Source: Pseudisothecium myosuroides
Lineage: Eukaryota; Streptophyta; Bryopsida; Hypnales; Lembophyllaceae
NCBI GenBank assembly: GCA_951799445.1
Contig: OX637293.1
Span: forward strand, 13,640,001-13,704,000
Length of the DNA: 64,000 nucleotides
Reading direction: 5' to 3'
The position numbers and the translations under genes were made by a program. How positions within the stretch are numbered: position 1 is the stretch's first letter; every line of letters starts with the position of its first letter. Positions 35,074 to 44,711 of the stretch are shown one piece after another. The notes beneath the pieces are model-generated. The model was not told the origin of the DNA. It saw only the letters and a list, made by a program, of their open reading frames with translations, and searched no databases.

Positions 35074-36615
35074 ATGGATCCGAGCTTGAAGAAGAAAAAA
35101 CCAAAAGGAGATCGCCACCATAGGCGGCGTCTCGTCCTTATAGACCCAACGGTGGTGGCATTCCGAGGTTGGCGTAGCATCCAAGCAGATTGGACCTTGA
35201 CAACTTGCAAGGCATTTGTGGGATGGTGCCATATCGACAAGTTGTTCCCTTACCATCGGCACAGGCGCCATTTGAACCAAAACTATGCAAACCTACATTA
35301 TTGCAGAGATGACGCATTCGTGCAACGGTGTATCGAGGTGTATAGATTTTTATACGGAACACAAAGAATTCCACGAAGCGAAGTTGGGTTGAACATATGC
35401 CAAATGGTGTACGCAGAACTACAGTTGAATCGGACGGTGGATTGGAGGACCATAAAGGCATCGAAGAAAATCTCCATTCCAACAACTAGAGACATCCCGA
35501 GGGCGGGCCCTTCTATTAATCCACGGCAGGGGCTAGGGCCAAAGAAGAATATCAAAGACCTAGTGGCTGATGTAAACTATCAGTGGTCAGATTCATCTAA
35601 CGTAGACAGTTCGGATGATGAGGTTGGTCCCGACCCCGTGCACAGGATGGAAGACCCACCAGTGGAAGGAAATTTATCACTAGTAGTACCGGAAGAAGGG
35701 GACATGAGAGGTGCCCTCGTGATTTACGTGGAACCACTCATAGCAGTTGAACCAGTGCAAGGCACTCAAGCAAATTTGGACGAAGTACCTTGGGATGTGC
35801 ATGCACAGATGCATGAAAATGTGGAGGACAGATTTGAGGGTGAAATTATAACGCAACAAAGGATTGTGCCTTCCTTGCTACAAGAACGTGATGTTGTACT
35901 TTCGGATTACAGTATTCGGCGAACAAAAAAGTCTTATAAAGAGGTGCTGAAGAAGCTTCTAAAAGACTTAGAAGAAGAACAAGAGAAGTGTGAGATTTTG
36001 CAAGACCGGATGGCAAAGGATGTTGAGGCCGACGATGTCCACGCTCTTGAAGCACTAATTCAAAGCGGGCAAGTTCATTTGTCGGTCCAGCAAAAGGAGA
36101 TGGAAGAGTTGGAAGAATTTTACCTTAAATTCAAGAAGGGTCAAGATGGAGGGTCAAGCTCAAATGCCAACCCACTAGTGGAGGAACGTCTTCACAAAAT
36201 TATGGAAGACTGCAGAATGGAAGAGAATCGAGGAATCGAAGAAAGGAAAAGTGTGGCAGAGGCACAATTAAGGTTGAATCACCTCAAAGAAATGAAGGAC
36301 CATGCAACCGTTGACCGGGCTTTGCATTTGAATGCGGCATATGAGGATGTGCAACATCAAATATCTGCATTAGAGGTAGCTGACTTGAAAAAGAAGTTAG
36401 CTTCTTTGAAGAGATTGGAAGCCAAGTATGAGGAAAGCATATCACAAGAGAAGCAAAAGATCAATATACGGAAATTGCACAAGAAAGTATGGCTCCAGAA
36501 TAAACTGTGGACCTATGGCCGCTACCATGAGAATCAAGCGGAGGCGTACAGAGTGGCTGAAGCCGAGTTAGCAAAGAAGAAAAGAGAAGAAGAAGGCCAC
36601 ATGGATGTTGCATGA
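35074..36615 (+). CDS. CHIDKLFP-domain coiled-coil protein, second paralogue (transposon cargo)
   Basis: 513 residues from ATG 35074 (G at +4, A at -3). A basic start (KKKKPKGDRHHRRR) leads into the shared domain, residues about 25-135: FRGWRS, WCHIDKLFPYHRH, NYANLHYC, RCIEVYRFLY, VYAELQLNRTVDWRTIK. An acidic linker follows, then a long Glu/Lys/Leu coiled coil to the C-terminus. The layout matches the gene at 19863..21353, so the two are paralogues; the RING gene at 11963 shares only the N-terminal half. It probably forms dimers and binds nucleic acid through the basic end, but no known family is recognised. The frame is intact. Confidence 0.85.
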   Translation: MDPSLKKKKPKGDRHHRRRLVLIDPTVVAFRGWRSIQADWTLTTCKAFVGWCHIDKLFPYHRHRRHLNQNYANLHYCRDDAFVQRCIEVYRFLYGTQRIPRSEVGLNICQMVYAELQLNRTVDWRTIKASKKISIPTTRDIPRAGPSINPRQGLGPKKNIKDLVADVNYQWSDSSNVDSSDDEVGPDPVHRMEDPPVEGNLSLVVPEEGDMRGALVIYVEPLIAVEPVQGTQANLDEVPWDVHAQMHENVEDRFEGEIITQQRIVPSLLQERDVVLSDYSIRRTKKSYKEVLKKLLKDLEEEQEKCEILQDRMAKDVEADDVHALEALIQSGQVHLSVQQKEMEELEEFYLKFKKGQDGGSSSNANPLVEERLHKIMEDCRMEENRGIEERKSVAEAQLRLNHLKEMKDHATVDRALHLNAAYEDVQHQISALEVADLKKKLASLKRLEAKYEESISQEKQKINIRKLHKKVWLQNKLWTYGRYHENQAEAYRVAEAELAKKKREEEGHMDVA

Positions 36616-37589
36616 TTTTAGGGACTACAATTTTTTGTAGAGGTGTATATGTGGTTCTCTAAACATATGTATATGAAAAGTTTTTTTCTACATTTTAAGC
36701 TTTCCAATGCAATTACTGTGAATTCTATGTTGCTTGTATATGAATGAAAATCTAAATTCTTATAAACGCCATCATTGGATTCATTGCCATGTTTGGAAGT
36801 TGTGATGATTTGCAAATTCTATTGACTTGAGAATTAAGAGTTTTAGAGCCATTTTTTGTAGGATGGATGGTACTCACCATAATGTGGATAGAAGCTTTGT
36901 TTATGTCATTCCTATGAGTATTGCATAAATTAGCAGTGTTTTTCTAATTATTTTGTTCACCTTGTGCACATATTAGAAACTGTGTGAGATCTAATATAAA
37001 GTACTATTTATTCCTTGTATCTAAAATTTTAAAAATCGTTATATCTAATATAGAGTGTGTAAAATTACATGTACGGTATTCTAACTATTATAGGATTATG
37101 TTTAATATCATGTATTATATTTGATGTAGTTCGAATATAGGGGGGCAATAATAAGTGTAAAAAATAATTTTGTAAAGTGGGTATTTCATGTCCTTAAAGA
37201 AGAGATGTATGAAAAATGACACATTATTTGTCTCAAATTATCCCTGAACCTTGTTAGAGGGACTCTAGTTGTTTGAAGAATTATCTATAAAGTTTTTTGA
37301 AGTCACTTAGAATTTAAATTTTGCTTTATTATACTCTTATTTGTTCACTCCAATTTGTAGATGATTAGCAGTAAGTTGTTTGACACAATTACAGTCCATT
37401 GTTTATTATGGTGTACGAATGTATTTGTTTGGCCATAATACATTTTTCCAAACACATTGTACTAGTCGTTTAAGTACTATAAAAAAATAGTTTTAAAGAG
37501 AAGGGACATAATGAGGAGAAAGAAGAAAGGATAAACAAAAATAATAGAACCAAAAATCATAATTTTCATAATTTTCATAATCATAATTT

Positions 37590-38288
37590 TCAAATCATAA
37601 TTTTCACTCCATCATTACCCAATCCCAATGAAGCATACAAAATTTCAGTTTCAGAATTGCAAAATTGGATTGTTGGTAATTTTTTGAAGTCAATTTCTGC
37701 AATTTAACATAATGTTTTATTGAAAACAATTGATGGTGACTTCTCTTAATTTGATTGCATGGATACATAGGGAACATCCGTACGCACATCTTTCATATTA
37801 AAAAACACCCCCTTAAGTAACAAAAATATAATCTATTAAAAATTCAATATGAGGTGCCATATATCCTAACTTTGTGAAATACATATCTTTGTATTTTAAC
37901 TAGATTTTGGCAAGTAATTATACCATCATATTGAAATGTACAAAATTAGTTACAGTGTGAGAGTGAAATGCCAAAATGTAGTTAGAATATAGAGATATCC
38001 ATTTCTTCAAAGTTTGGTCATACAACACTTTTCAATGAACTCTTTGTTGATCATAATTTTGTTACGTAAGGGGATGTTTTTTAATATGAAAGATGTGCGT
38101 ACAGATGTTCCCTATGTATCCATGCAATCAAATTAAGAGAAGTCACCATCAATTGTTTTCAATAAAATATAATGTTAAAGTACAAAAATTGACTTCAAAA
38201 ACTCACCCAAAATCCAATTTTAGATTTTTGACACTGAAATTTTGTATGCTTCATTGGGATTGGGTAATATTTGAGTGAAAATTATGCA
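37590..38288. repeat. Foldback element, arms about 225 bp
   Basis: Left arm about 37595..37825 is the inverted copy of about 38045..38287; both carry GTACGCACATCTTTCATATT or its complement. Ends read ATAATTTTCACTC. The two mirror-image ORFs inside the arms are by-products. Confidence 0.75.
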
Positions 38289-38462
38289 AGCTTAAAAAAA
38301 GCCTATTTCATTCAACATTATGTACAAATCTTTAAATGGATAAAAAATGCAATTTGTAAGCTTTCAGTACCCAAGAGTATACATTAAAAAATCTGAACCT
38401 GTGTCCATATTTGAACCCATAAATGCCAAAGGCCTTTTTTGAGCCTCTAGGAATTTCCTCTA

Positions 38463-39010
38463 AATTGAAGAAAAGGTCAACATTTTGATAAATTGTATCA
38501 TTTTTTTTTAATTGTAACCGTACAAATTCAAACTAGACATGTTAGTAATCACATAGGAAAAGAAAACACAACAATATCACTTATGAATAGAAAGATTAAA
38601 ATGTTTGAATATGAGGGTGTTAAAACTAAGAAATTATTTCAATCCTCTTTTCACATATCAAATCTAAAAAGTTGGTCACCAAAAAAATATGAAGTCAAAG
38701 GGCCTAACATGCATAATCCCAATCAGTTTATGGCTTCTGAAAATGTACTCTACAATTTTTTTAAATGAATTTCTACTGGGATTTTTTCTTCAAGATCTAG
38801 TGTATTTGAAGCTCATTTTGAAGAGCTGTCAACACAATGGAAAGTCAAGATTACATTGGGAACCCTTGCACAAAATCTTGAATAGAAAAATCACAATAAT
38901 CATTTTTAAAATCGAATTTTTGATACTAAAACTAGACTTCAAAAAGAATTTTACAAAAATGTAAACTATTAAAAATAGCGACTTGGTTAGATTTTATTTA
39001 ACTTCAAAGT
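38463..39010 (+). repeat. Dispersed AT-rich repeat, copy 2
   Basis: Inverted relative of 4905..5480, here inside the giant element. Confidence 0.6.
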
Positions 39011-39087
39011 ATTGCCGACACCAGAATTTGGTGCCTTGAGCATTTAGGGGTTAAGGGAAAGGAGGCGGAAACAGGAAAAATTATTAT

Positions 39088-39091
<4 letters not shown>

Positions 39092-39119
<28 letters not shown>
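39092..39119 (+). repeat. Poly(A) tract, 28 bp
   Basis: A pure A-run following (TTA)n, directly at the edge of motif island 6. It could be a retroposon tail or simple slippage. Confidence 0.8.
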
Positions 39120-39121
<2 letters not shown>

Positions 39122-39312
39122 ACCCGAGGTCGCCCTCTTCGTACCCGAGGTCGCCCTTGCTAGAACGCCGGTCACCTTCCTTGACCCGAAGTCGCCCCCC
39201 TCCTGACCCGAAGTCGCCCCATTCAACGTGCTCCCGCGTGCGGCCAGAGTAAGACTGTTGGTGTTTTGAGGTCGCCTGGAGTGAGCCGCAGTCGCTGATT
39301 GGGCGACCTCTG
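39120..39312 (+). promoter_or_regulatory. GC-rich motif island 6 and transposase promoter
   Basis: Units GACCCGAGGTCGCCC and GACCCGAAGTCGCCC point to the transposase gene. ACTATAAAGC at 39328..39337 is a good TATA box, and a CCCTTGAAGCGGGTGGCTTT string at about 39470 is a weak relative of the leader block. Confidence 0.7.
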
Positions 39313-39563
39313 GTGCAAGTAAGAGTAACTATAAAGCCCAGAGGGCCACCATTTCCTTCCCACCTTGCTCCGTTGACGAACTCACGACTTGAAACTTCTA
39401 AAGAGGCTTCCTGCGGACTTCAGATCTTCGGAGGGCAACAACCTTGCTTTGAGGGGTTTGAAAGACCCCTTGAAGCGGGTGGCTTTGTCATAACTTTTTT
39501 CGATACTACACGTTGCTGGATTATATTTTTTTTGAGTGAAAGACCTTGTAGACAATCACCAAT

Positions 39564-42500
39564 ATGGCTAATCGAGTTGTTGGGAGGACCAATGGTAATG
39601 ATACACGGAGGGCCACAAGGGAATGGGACCCTTGGTTGGTTTTGGAAACTGATCCTAACAAAGCCACAAATTCGAGGACATGCGTTTTTTGTGGATGGAA
39701 CAATGTCTTCGTACGGAAGAGGGCTCTCATGCACTTTGGATATGGAGGCAACCCCTCATCGGATCGTTGTAAACGTGCTCCGCGGTTAGTATTGGAGAAG
39801 TTCAGGAACTGTGAGGGGATTGTCCCAAAAGAAATGCTTTATGAAGAGATGTTTGGGGTGATTGAGGAAGGTGAGTCCGTTGCTGCGCCCGTTGCTGTGC
39901 CTATTGTGGCCTTGTCAGCAGAAGAATCCGCAGATCCTGTCGACACGAGCGAAATGCGGCCTTCTAATCCAGATTCGGTTGATTCTACTCCAGCAACACT
40001 TGTGAGAAGGAGGAATACTCCTTCCATTTCTCGCCAAATGAGCATGGATGAGGCGTTACAGGTGGGTGTCAGACAAAAGTTGGATACGATGTGGGCCTCT
40101 TTCTTCTACGAGGCCAACATTGCTTTCAACGTCGTGCGTCATCCAGCCTTTGTAAAAGCAGTGAAGGAAACGGCGGCAGCTGGATTAGTGTATCAACCGC
40201 CATCATACAACGCGGTGCGCACCAAAATGATAGATGTGAAGAAGGTTGCAGTTTCGAAGATGGTGTCAGAGCGGACAAAGCAGTCTATTGAGTTTTATGG
40301 AGCGACCTTTTGTTCAGATGGGTGGTCTGATACGAATTCTCGTCCGTTGTTGAATATAATGCTTGTGTGTCCTGCCGGCGATGTATTTTTGGGATCTGTT
40401 GACACCACTGGAGAGAGGAAGGACATTGCCTATACAACGAATACGATGGTGCAGTACATAGAGGAAGTTGAACCTAAGAACATTGTCCAACTATGTACGG
40501 ACAATGCAGCAGTGATGACGGGGACCCTGGCAAAATTGGAAGAAAAGTATCCTCACATGTTCAGGCAGGGATGTGCAGCGCACATTATGGATTTACTTAT
40601 GGAAGATTGGGGTAAGGAGAAGAGGGTTTCGGATCTAGTGACCAAGTGCCAAGCTATCGTGAAGTTCATCAAGAAGTACCATCATACCTTGGCTCTCTTT
40701 CGGAAGTATTCACCAAAATTGTCATTGCGACTTCCTTCCAAAACACGCTTCGCAGTGAACTTCCTCATGATAGACCGTTTGGTGGATTGCAAGCAAGCAT
40801 TGTTATCCGTGATTTCGGACGAGTCGTACGAAGCGTTTGAGAGTAGTTTGTTTTATCGGAAGAATGGTCAAGTGGTCAAAATGCGAGCGCGTAAAGCTCG
40901 AGAAGACATCCATTCGGAAGCGTTTTGGCAGGAATGTGCCAATTATCAGTACCTGATGAAGCCAGCTCTCTTAGCCCTTCGAGTGTTTGATGGAAAAGTT
41001 CCGGCAATGCCCCAAGCTTGGATGGTAATGCACGACCTGAAGCTCCATGTTTACTCTCTCCATGATGAGCCGTACTTTCTAGATGACGCAACAGCGGCAA
41101 AGTTCAGAAAGCAATTTGATGCTTGATGGAAACTGATGCATACTGACCTCCATTTTGCTGGGGCATTACTTAACCCATATTTGGCCGAAGTAGCAGTCAT
41201 TCACAACAATGGCGAGGCCAAGCGAGCCTTGAATCGAGTTATACGAAAACTAAGCGAGCCATTGGGAGTATCGGAAGATGATGCAATGAGCGAGTTGACG
41301 GAATTTGAAGAAAAGACAGGCCCATTCGACCCCTTACAGGAGGCTCCTGATATCACCCGCTGTAAACTACTGCCTCATCAGTGGTGGAATCGTGTGGGTG
41401 GCAATGCTCTTCCAAAAATTGCTAGGAGAATTTTGTCTTTGACATGTTCAGCATCATCATGTGAAAGGAATTGGAGCATGTATTCGTTTGTGCACAGTAA
41501 AGTGCAAAACCGTTTGACTACATCTAAGGCTGAAGCATTGGTGTATATCTACACCAACAGCAAACTAGCACGGGAGAAACGTGGAAAAAATCCTGCTGAA
41601 TTTTACGAAAAGTATTTGGAAGATGCAGATACAGACGAAGAGAACGAGGAGCCATTGTCCTCAGGATCTGAAGATGAAGTTGTACGAACGGCAGCACGAC
41701 AGGCTGAAAATCGTAGGGAGGTAGAGGAGCGTTTACACGGAAATAGATGGGCTGGATTGGTTCCTCCACGAGACAGTCCTCCACGACGACGACGACCTTA
41801 CGCAAACACATTTGTAGGTGGTGCTGATGAGAACAGTTTGTCAGAGGAGGAAGATCGACGCACACCTGACCGACCCCATGTCTCTGCTTGGGATGCATTT
41901 CCAATAATAAATTCACCGCCATTGAGGGCCAGAACTCCTGAGGACAACAATGAAGGTGTAGATATTCCAATGTCACAGGAAGTGGAACATGCCACGTCTC
42001 CCATATCAACTCTTCCATCCTTCAGCAGACCAGTGACTCGTCAGGCCGTTGCAGCAGTTACTATGCCAGTTACCGTAGAAAGTGAAGGGCAAGAGGAGGC
42101 AACACACGAAGAAGAGGTTTTGCCTGCAGGCTGTCCAATTTCTGCAGCACATAGCACTCCAACAACAGTAGATGCAGACGACGATGACGATTTGCCATTG
42201 GGAACTCTCTTGAACAGGAATCGTAACGCGTCTTCTAATCGAGGAGCAACCAGGGACGTTGCTAGGGCCAGGAGGTCTATTCCAACCCTTCCGACAAGGC
42301 CGGAGCTGAGTCAAGGTCCAGTGCAGAGCGTTGATGAGGAAGTCCGAGGCTCAGCTCCTCAAGCCACTCAGCCTTCATTAAGGTTTGGCCCTGGAGAATC
42401 GTCATTGGGAACGTGTGCACGTAAATCAAAGAAATGTTTTAGGAAGACGGATGACAAGAGACAGCGCAATCCTAAACGGCCCAACCAAGTTGTCCAGCGA

Positions 42501-42824
42501 TTTATTATAGGCGCAAGTAATTCCATCGTAAACCCTGGACAATCAAGCGGAGAAGCTGCACGACACCCTGCATCTAACACTGATGGAATCACTGATACAT
42601 TGAGGTTGGTTAAACGTTTGGTGTCCACTCAAGTACCCGGTGGTATAGACACTCAAGTGCAAAACCTAAATTCCGAGGTAGAACGTGAGCTACAACAAAT
42701 ACCAGTACCACGAGAAGAGGACGAGAACGAGAGCTCTGGCGATTACGAGCACACAGATTCACCGCGTGAAGACACGGATCCTGAAGCTGATGAAGTGTCT
42801 AGCGATGATACATTCACCCTATAA
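39564..42824 (+). pseudogene. hAT transposase, one in-frame TGA
   Basis: ATG 39564. The frame runs 520 codons to TGA (41124..41126) and continues in the same frame to 42824. A BED-like zinc finger (CVFCG, H, DRC) lies at residues about 40-75. A DUF659/RNase H-like core at about 205-330 carries FCSDGWSD and CTDNAAV acidic residues and GCAAHIMDLLM. The hAT dimerisation region at about 604-680 carries WWNRVGG, LPKIARRIL and SCERNWS. The last 350 or so residues are an acidic, low-complexity tail, longer than usual. The TGA falls just before the conserved WKLMHTDLH block, so it truncates the dimerisation domain unless read through. CGA to TGA at a CpG is the simplest cause. Start context and promoter are intact. 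Confidence 0.9.
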
Positions 42825-43894
42825 TTAATAGAATTATAACATTATATATGTAGAGGCAGTAAGTAGTATTGTTAGTATCAACAATTTTTTTTCCAATGCA
42901 TATATACTTATAGCTGAAGTGTACAACCAAATAGCTTATGGTTGGATTTTGTGTAGTGTCTACTTAGAGATGGCAATGTCTTAATTACATAGCAATGTCT
43001 CAAGTTTGTTGTGGTGACTTTCACAAGCGTTAGAGTGCTGAATATAACGGAGATGTGCAAGTTCATGTGAGTGTTGAAATCCACCTTTTGCCTCCTGCTA
43101 ATATGTATGATTTATTATTGTTTTTATAAATATTATTATTTTTATTTCTATAATTTCTATTGATATTATTGAATTACATTGTTATATTAGTTCTGGGCTA
43201 TAAATTAGACCAGAAGAAAAAAGTGAACATTTTCTAAACTTTATCAAGGTGATTGTACCAAATAGCTGCATAATTTAAGAGGACTGTACTCATGTTTTTT
43301 TGTATTTGGAATACTTGGAACTTAGAAAAAGAGCCTTTGACTTTTTCAAACATTGTATTTTGGACTGTTGGAAAAAAATAGCAGTGCCAAATTCCACAAT
43401 AATATAAAGATTGGTATTATGGCTAGAGAAAAAAGCAAAGAAAGGAATTAAAAGATTGAAGAAGGTCATTTGTAACTGCTTTATGAAATGATGGTCAGTT
43501 ACCAAGTAAAGCACCAAAATAATTATTTGCATTCTTTAAAATGGAAATTCTCCTAAACTCACTTTTTGGACTTGTATACAAGACTTTATTACTTTTTTTT
43601 AGAAATCTTCTTAAGAATAGCTAAAAGTGAACCACTTCTTCCAAACTTCATTTCCAAATCTATTTCTTTAAATAAAGCTATGTATCCTAAAGTCCTAAAT
43701 CCCATAATTTAAATTCGGAAAGTCTAACAATAAATCTAGGGCTCATTTTACAAAGTGAAACCATCTTTAAAAATAAATAAAAATTCTCTTCATTGTCCAG
43801 CCTTAGGGCATGGCCGCTTTGTATTTTTCTTTTAAAGTAGCGGGATTACCGTTTGTTTAAAATATATAATAAATCGCCCACACTACTCAAATGT
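42825..43894. other. AT-rich 3' flank of the transposase gene
   Basis: Probable 3'UTR and spacer; no gene seen. Confidence 0.4.
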
Positions 43895-44168
43895 ACACTA
43901 CTCATACATGTTGCTTTTTCATAGCCTTCACTAGTATTCAAATAGTGTACATTTTAAAGAGTGGGCGAATTTAGAGCCCTATGCCACTTAAACTTCAAAT
44001 TCTCACAAGTAATTCCAAAAAGCTCCAAAAAATATGAAACGACTTGGGTTACATGTCAATTCTTCTTGTTTTTCAAAGAAAATTTACTGAAAAATCTTTT
44101 GAGATGTTTCACCTCCCCAATATTCAATTTCAGCTCTTAAATTAGCAATTTCTGGACCTCCTACCTTA
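43895..44168 (+). repeat. TAAGGTAGG-type MITE, partial copy
   Basis: Matches 57018..57348 in the same orientation, ending CCTACCTTA at 44168, directly against motif island 7. The left end is missing. Confidence 0.65.
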
Positions 44169-44515
44169 GTTCAGTGGTCGCCTCTAAACCCGCAGTCGCC
44201 CCGGACCTGGGACCCGCAGTCGCCTTTGTATGTGCGACCCGGAGTCGCCCTGACGTGGGACCCGCAGTCGCCCTTGTATATGCGACCCGAAGTCGCCCCA
44301 GACTCTAAACCCGCAGTCGCCCTTGTATCTACGACCCGAAGTCGCCCCGGACCTGGGACCTGCAGTCGCCCATGGATTTGGTACCCGCAGTCGCCCAGTG
44401 TTTTTTACCCGCGGTCGCCCTCAATTTCAGACCCGCGGTCGCTCTCATTTTAAAAGCCGCAGTCGCCCAGGCAGCACCCGCACGCGCCCTGACCCGAAGT
44501 CGCCCTTCATGACGT
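44168..44515 (+). promoter_or_regulatory. GC-rich motif island 7 (right subterminal region)
   Basis: About ten units, GACCCGCAGTCGCCC, GACCCGAAGTCGCCC and variants, at a spacing near 30 bp, pointing to the right terminus. No gene of the element follows. Mirrored by the outward units of island 1 at the left end. Confidence 0.75.
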
Positions 44516-44691
44516 GGACATGGCAGTCTTGGGAGCCAGCCACGTAAGACAGTTTTTTTACCGAGGGGTAAAAAAAACCAAAACCCTAAAACCTTACTCG
44601 ACGACTTTGTCGCCCACACTTGACATTTGTCATACGCGACATCCGACGTCAGACGAACAACACGACGACCAAACCCCAAAACGTGTCAGAC

Positions 44692-44703
44692 AAGACAACC
44701 CTG
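44692..44703 (-). repeat. Right terminal inverted repeat
   Basis: AAGACAACCCTG, the exact complement of 11194..11205. Confidence 0.93.
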
Positions 44704-44711
44704 CTTCCCTT
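44704..44711. repeat. Target-site duplication, right copy (CTTCCCTT)
   Basis: Exact copy of 11186..11193. The gypsy frame resumes here. Confidence 0.95.

Larger units (their letters stand above)
36616..39091. other. AT-rich spacer with foldback and dispersed repeats
   Basis: No gene. Holds a foldback element (37590..38288) and an inverted copy of the 4905..5480 repeat (38463..39010). CATTTAGGGGTTAA near 39040 is a TTAA-type repeat end. Confidence 0.5.
11194..44703 (+). mobile_element. Giant (33.5 kb) hAT-type DNA transposon with cargo genes
   Basis: Bounded by a perfect 12-bp terminal inverted repeat (CAGGGTTGTCTT) and an exact 8-bp target duplication inside a gypsy reverse transcriptase gene. 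It encodes a hAT transposase (39564..42824), a RING protein, two further proteins sharing a CHIDKLFP domain, and a kinase-like protein. GC-rich islands of one repeated motif lie inside both ends and before each gene. Length is roughly ten times that of a typical hAT element. AT-rich spacers between genes hold nested small elements (CACTA-type, Helitron-like and TTAA-type repeats), so part of the size is accretion. The transposase has a nonsense codon, so this copy is probably not autonomous now. Confidence 0.9.

Noticed and set aside
37604..38278. Two similar 61-codon ORFs on opposite strands that look like conserved proteins
   Set aside because: They are mirror images in the arms of one foldback repeat, so their similarity reflects the inverted repeat.
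39511..42314. Minus-strand ORFs of 60-164 codons across the transposase
   Set aside because: Antisense shadows of the hAT frame with no recognisable domain.
44168..44515. Island 7 as promoter of the gypsy pol at 44712
   Set aside because: It belongs to the inserted transposon, separated from pol by the terminal repeat and target duplication, and pol is in mid-domain there.
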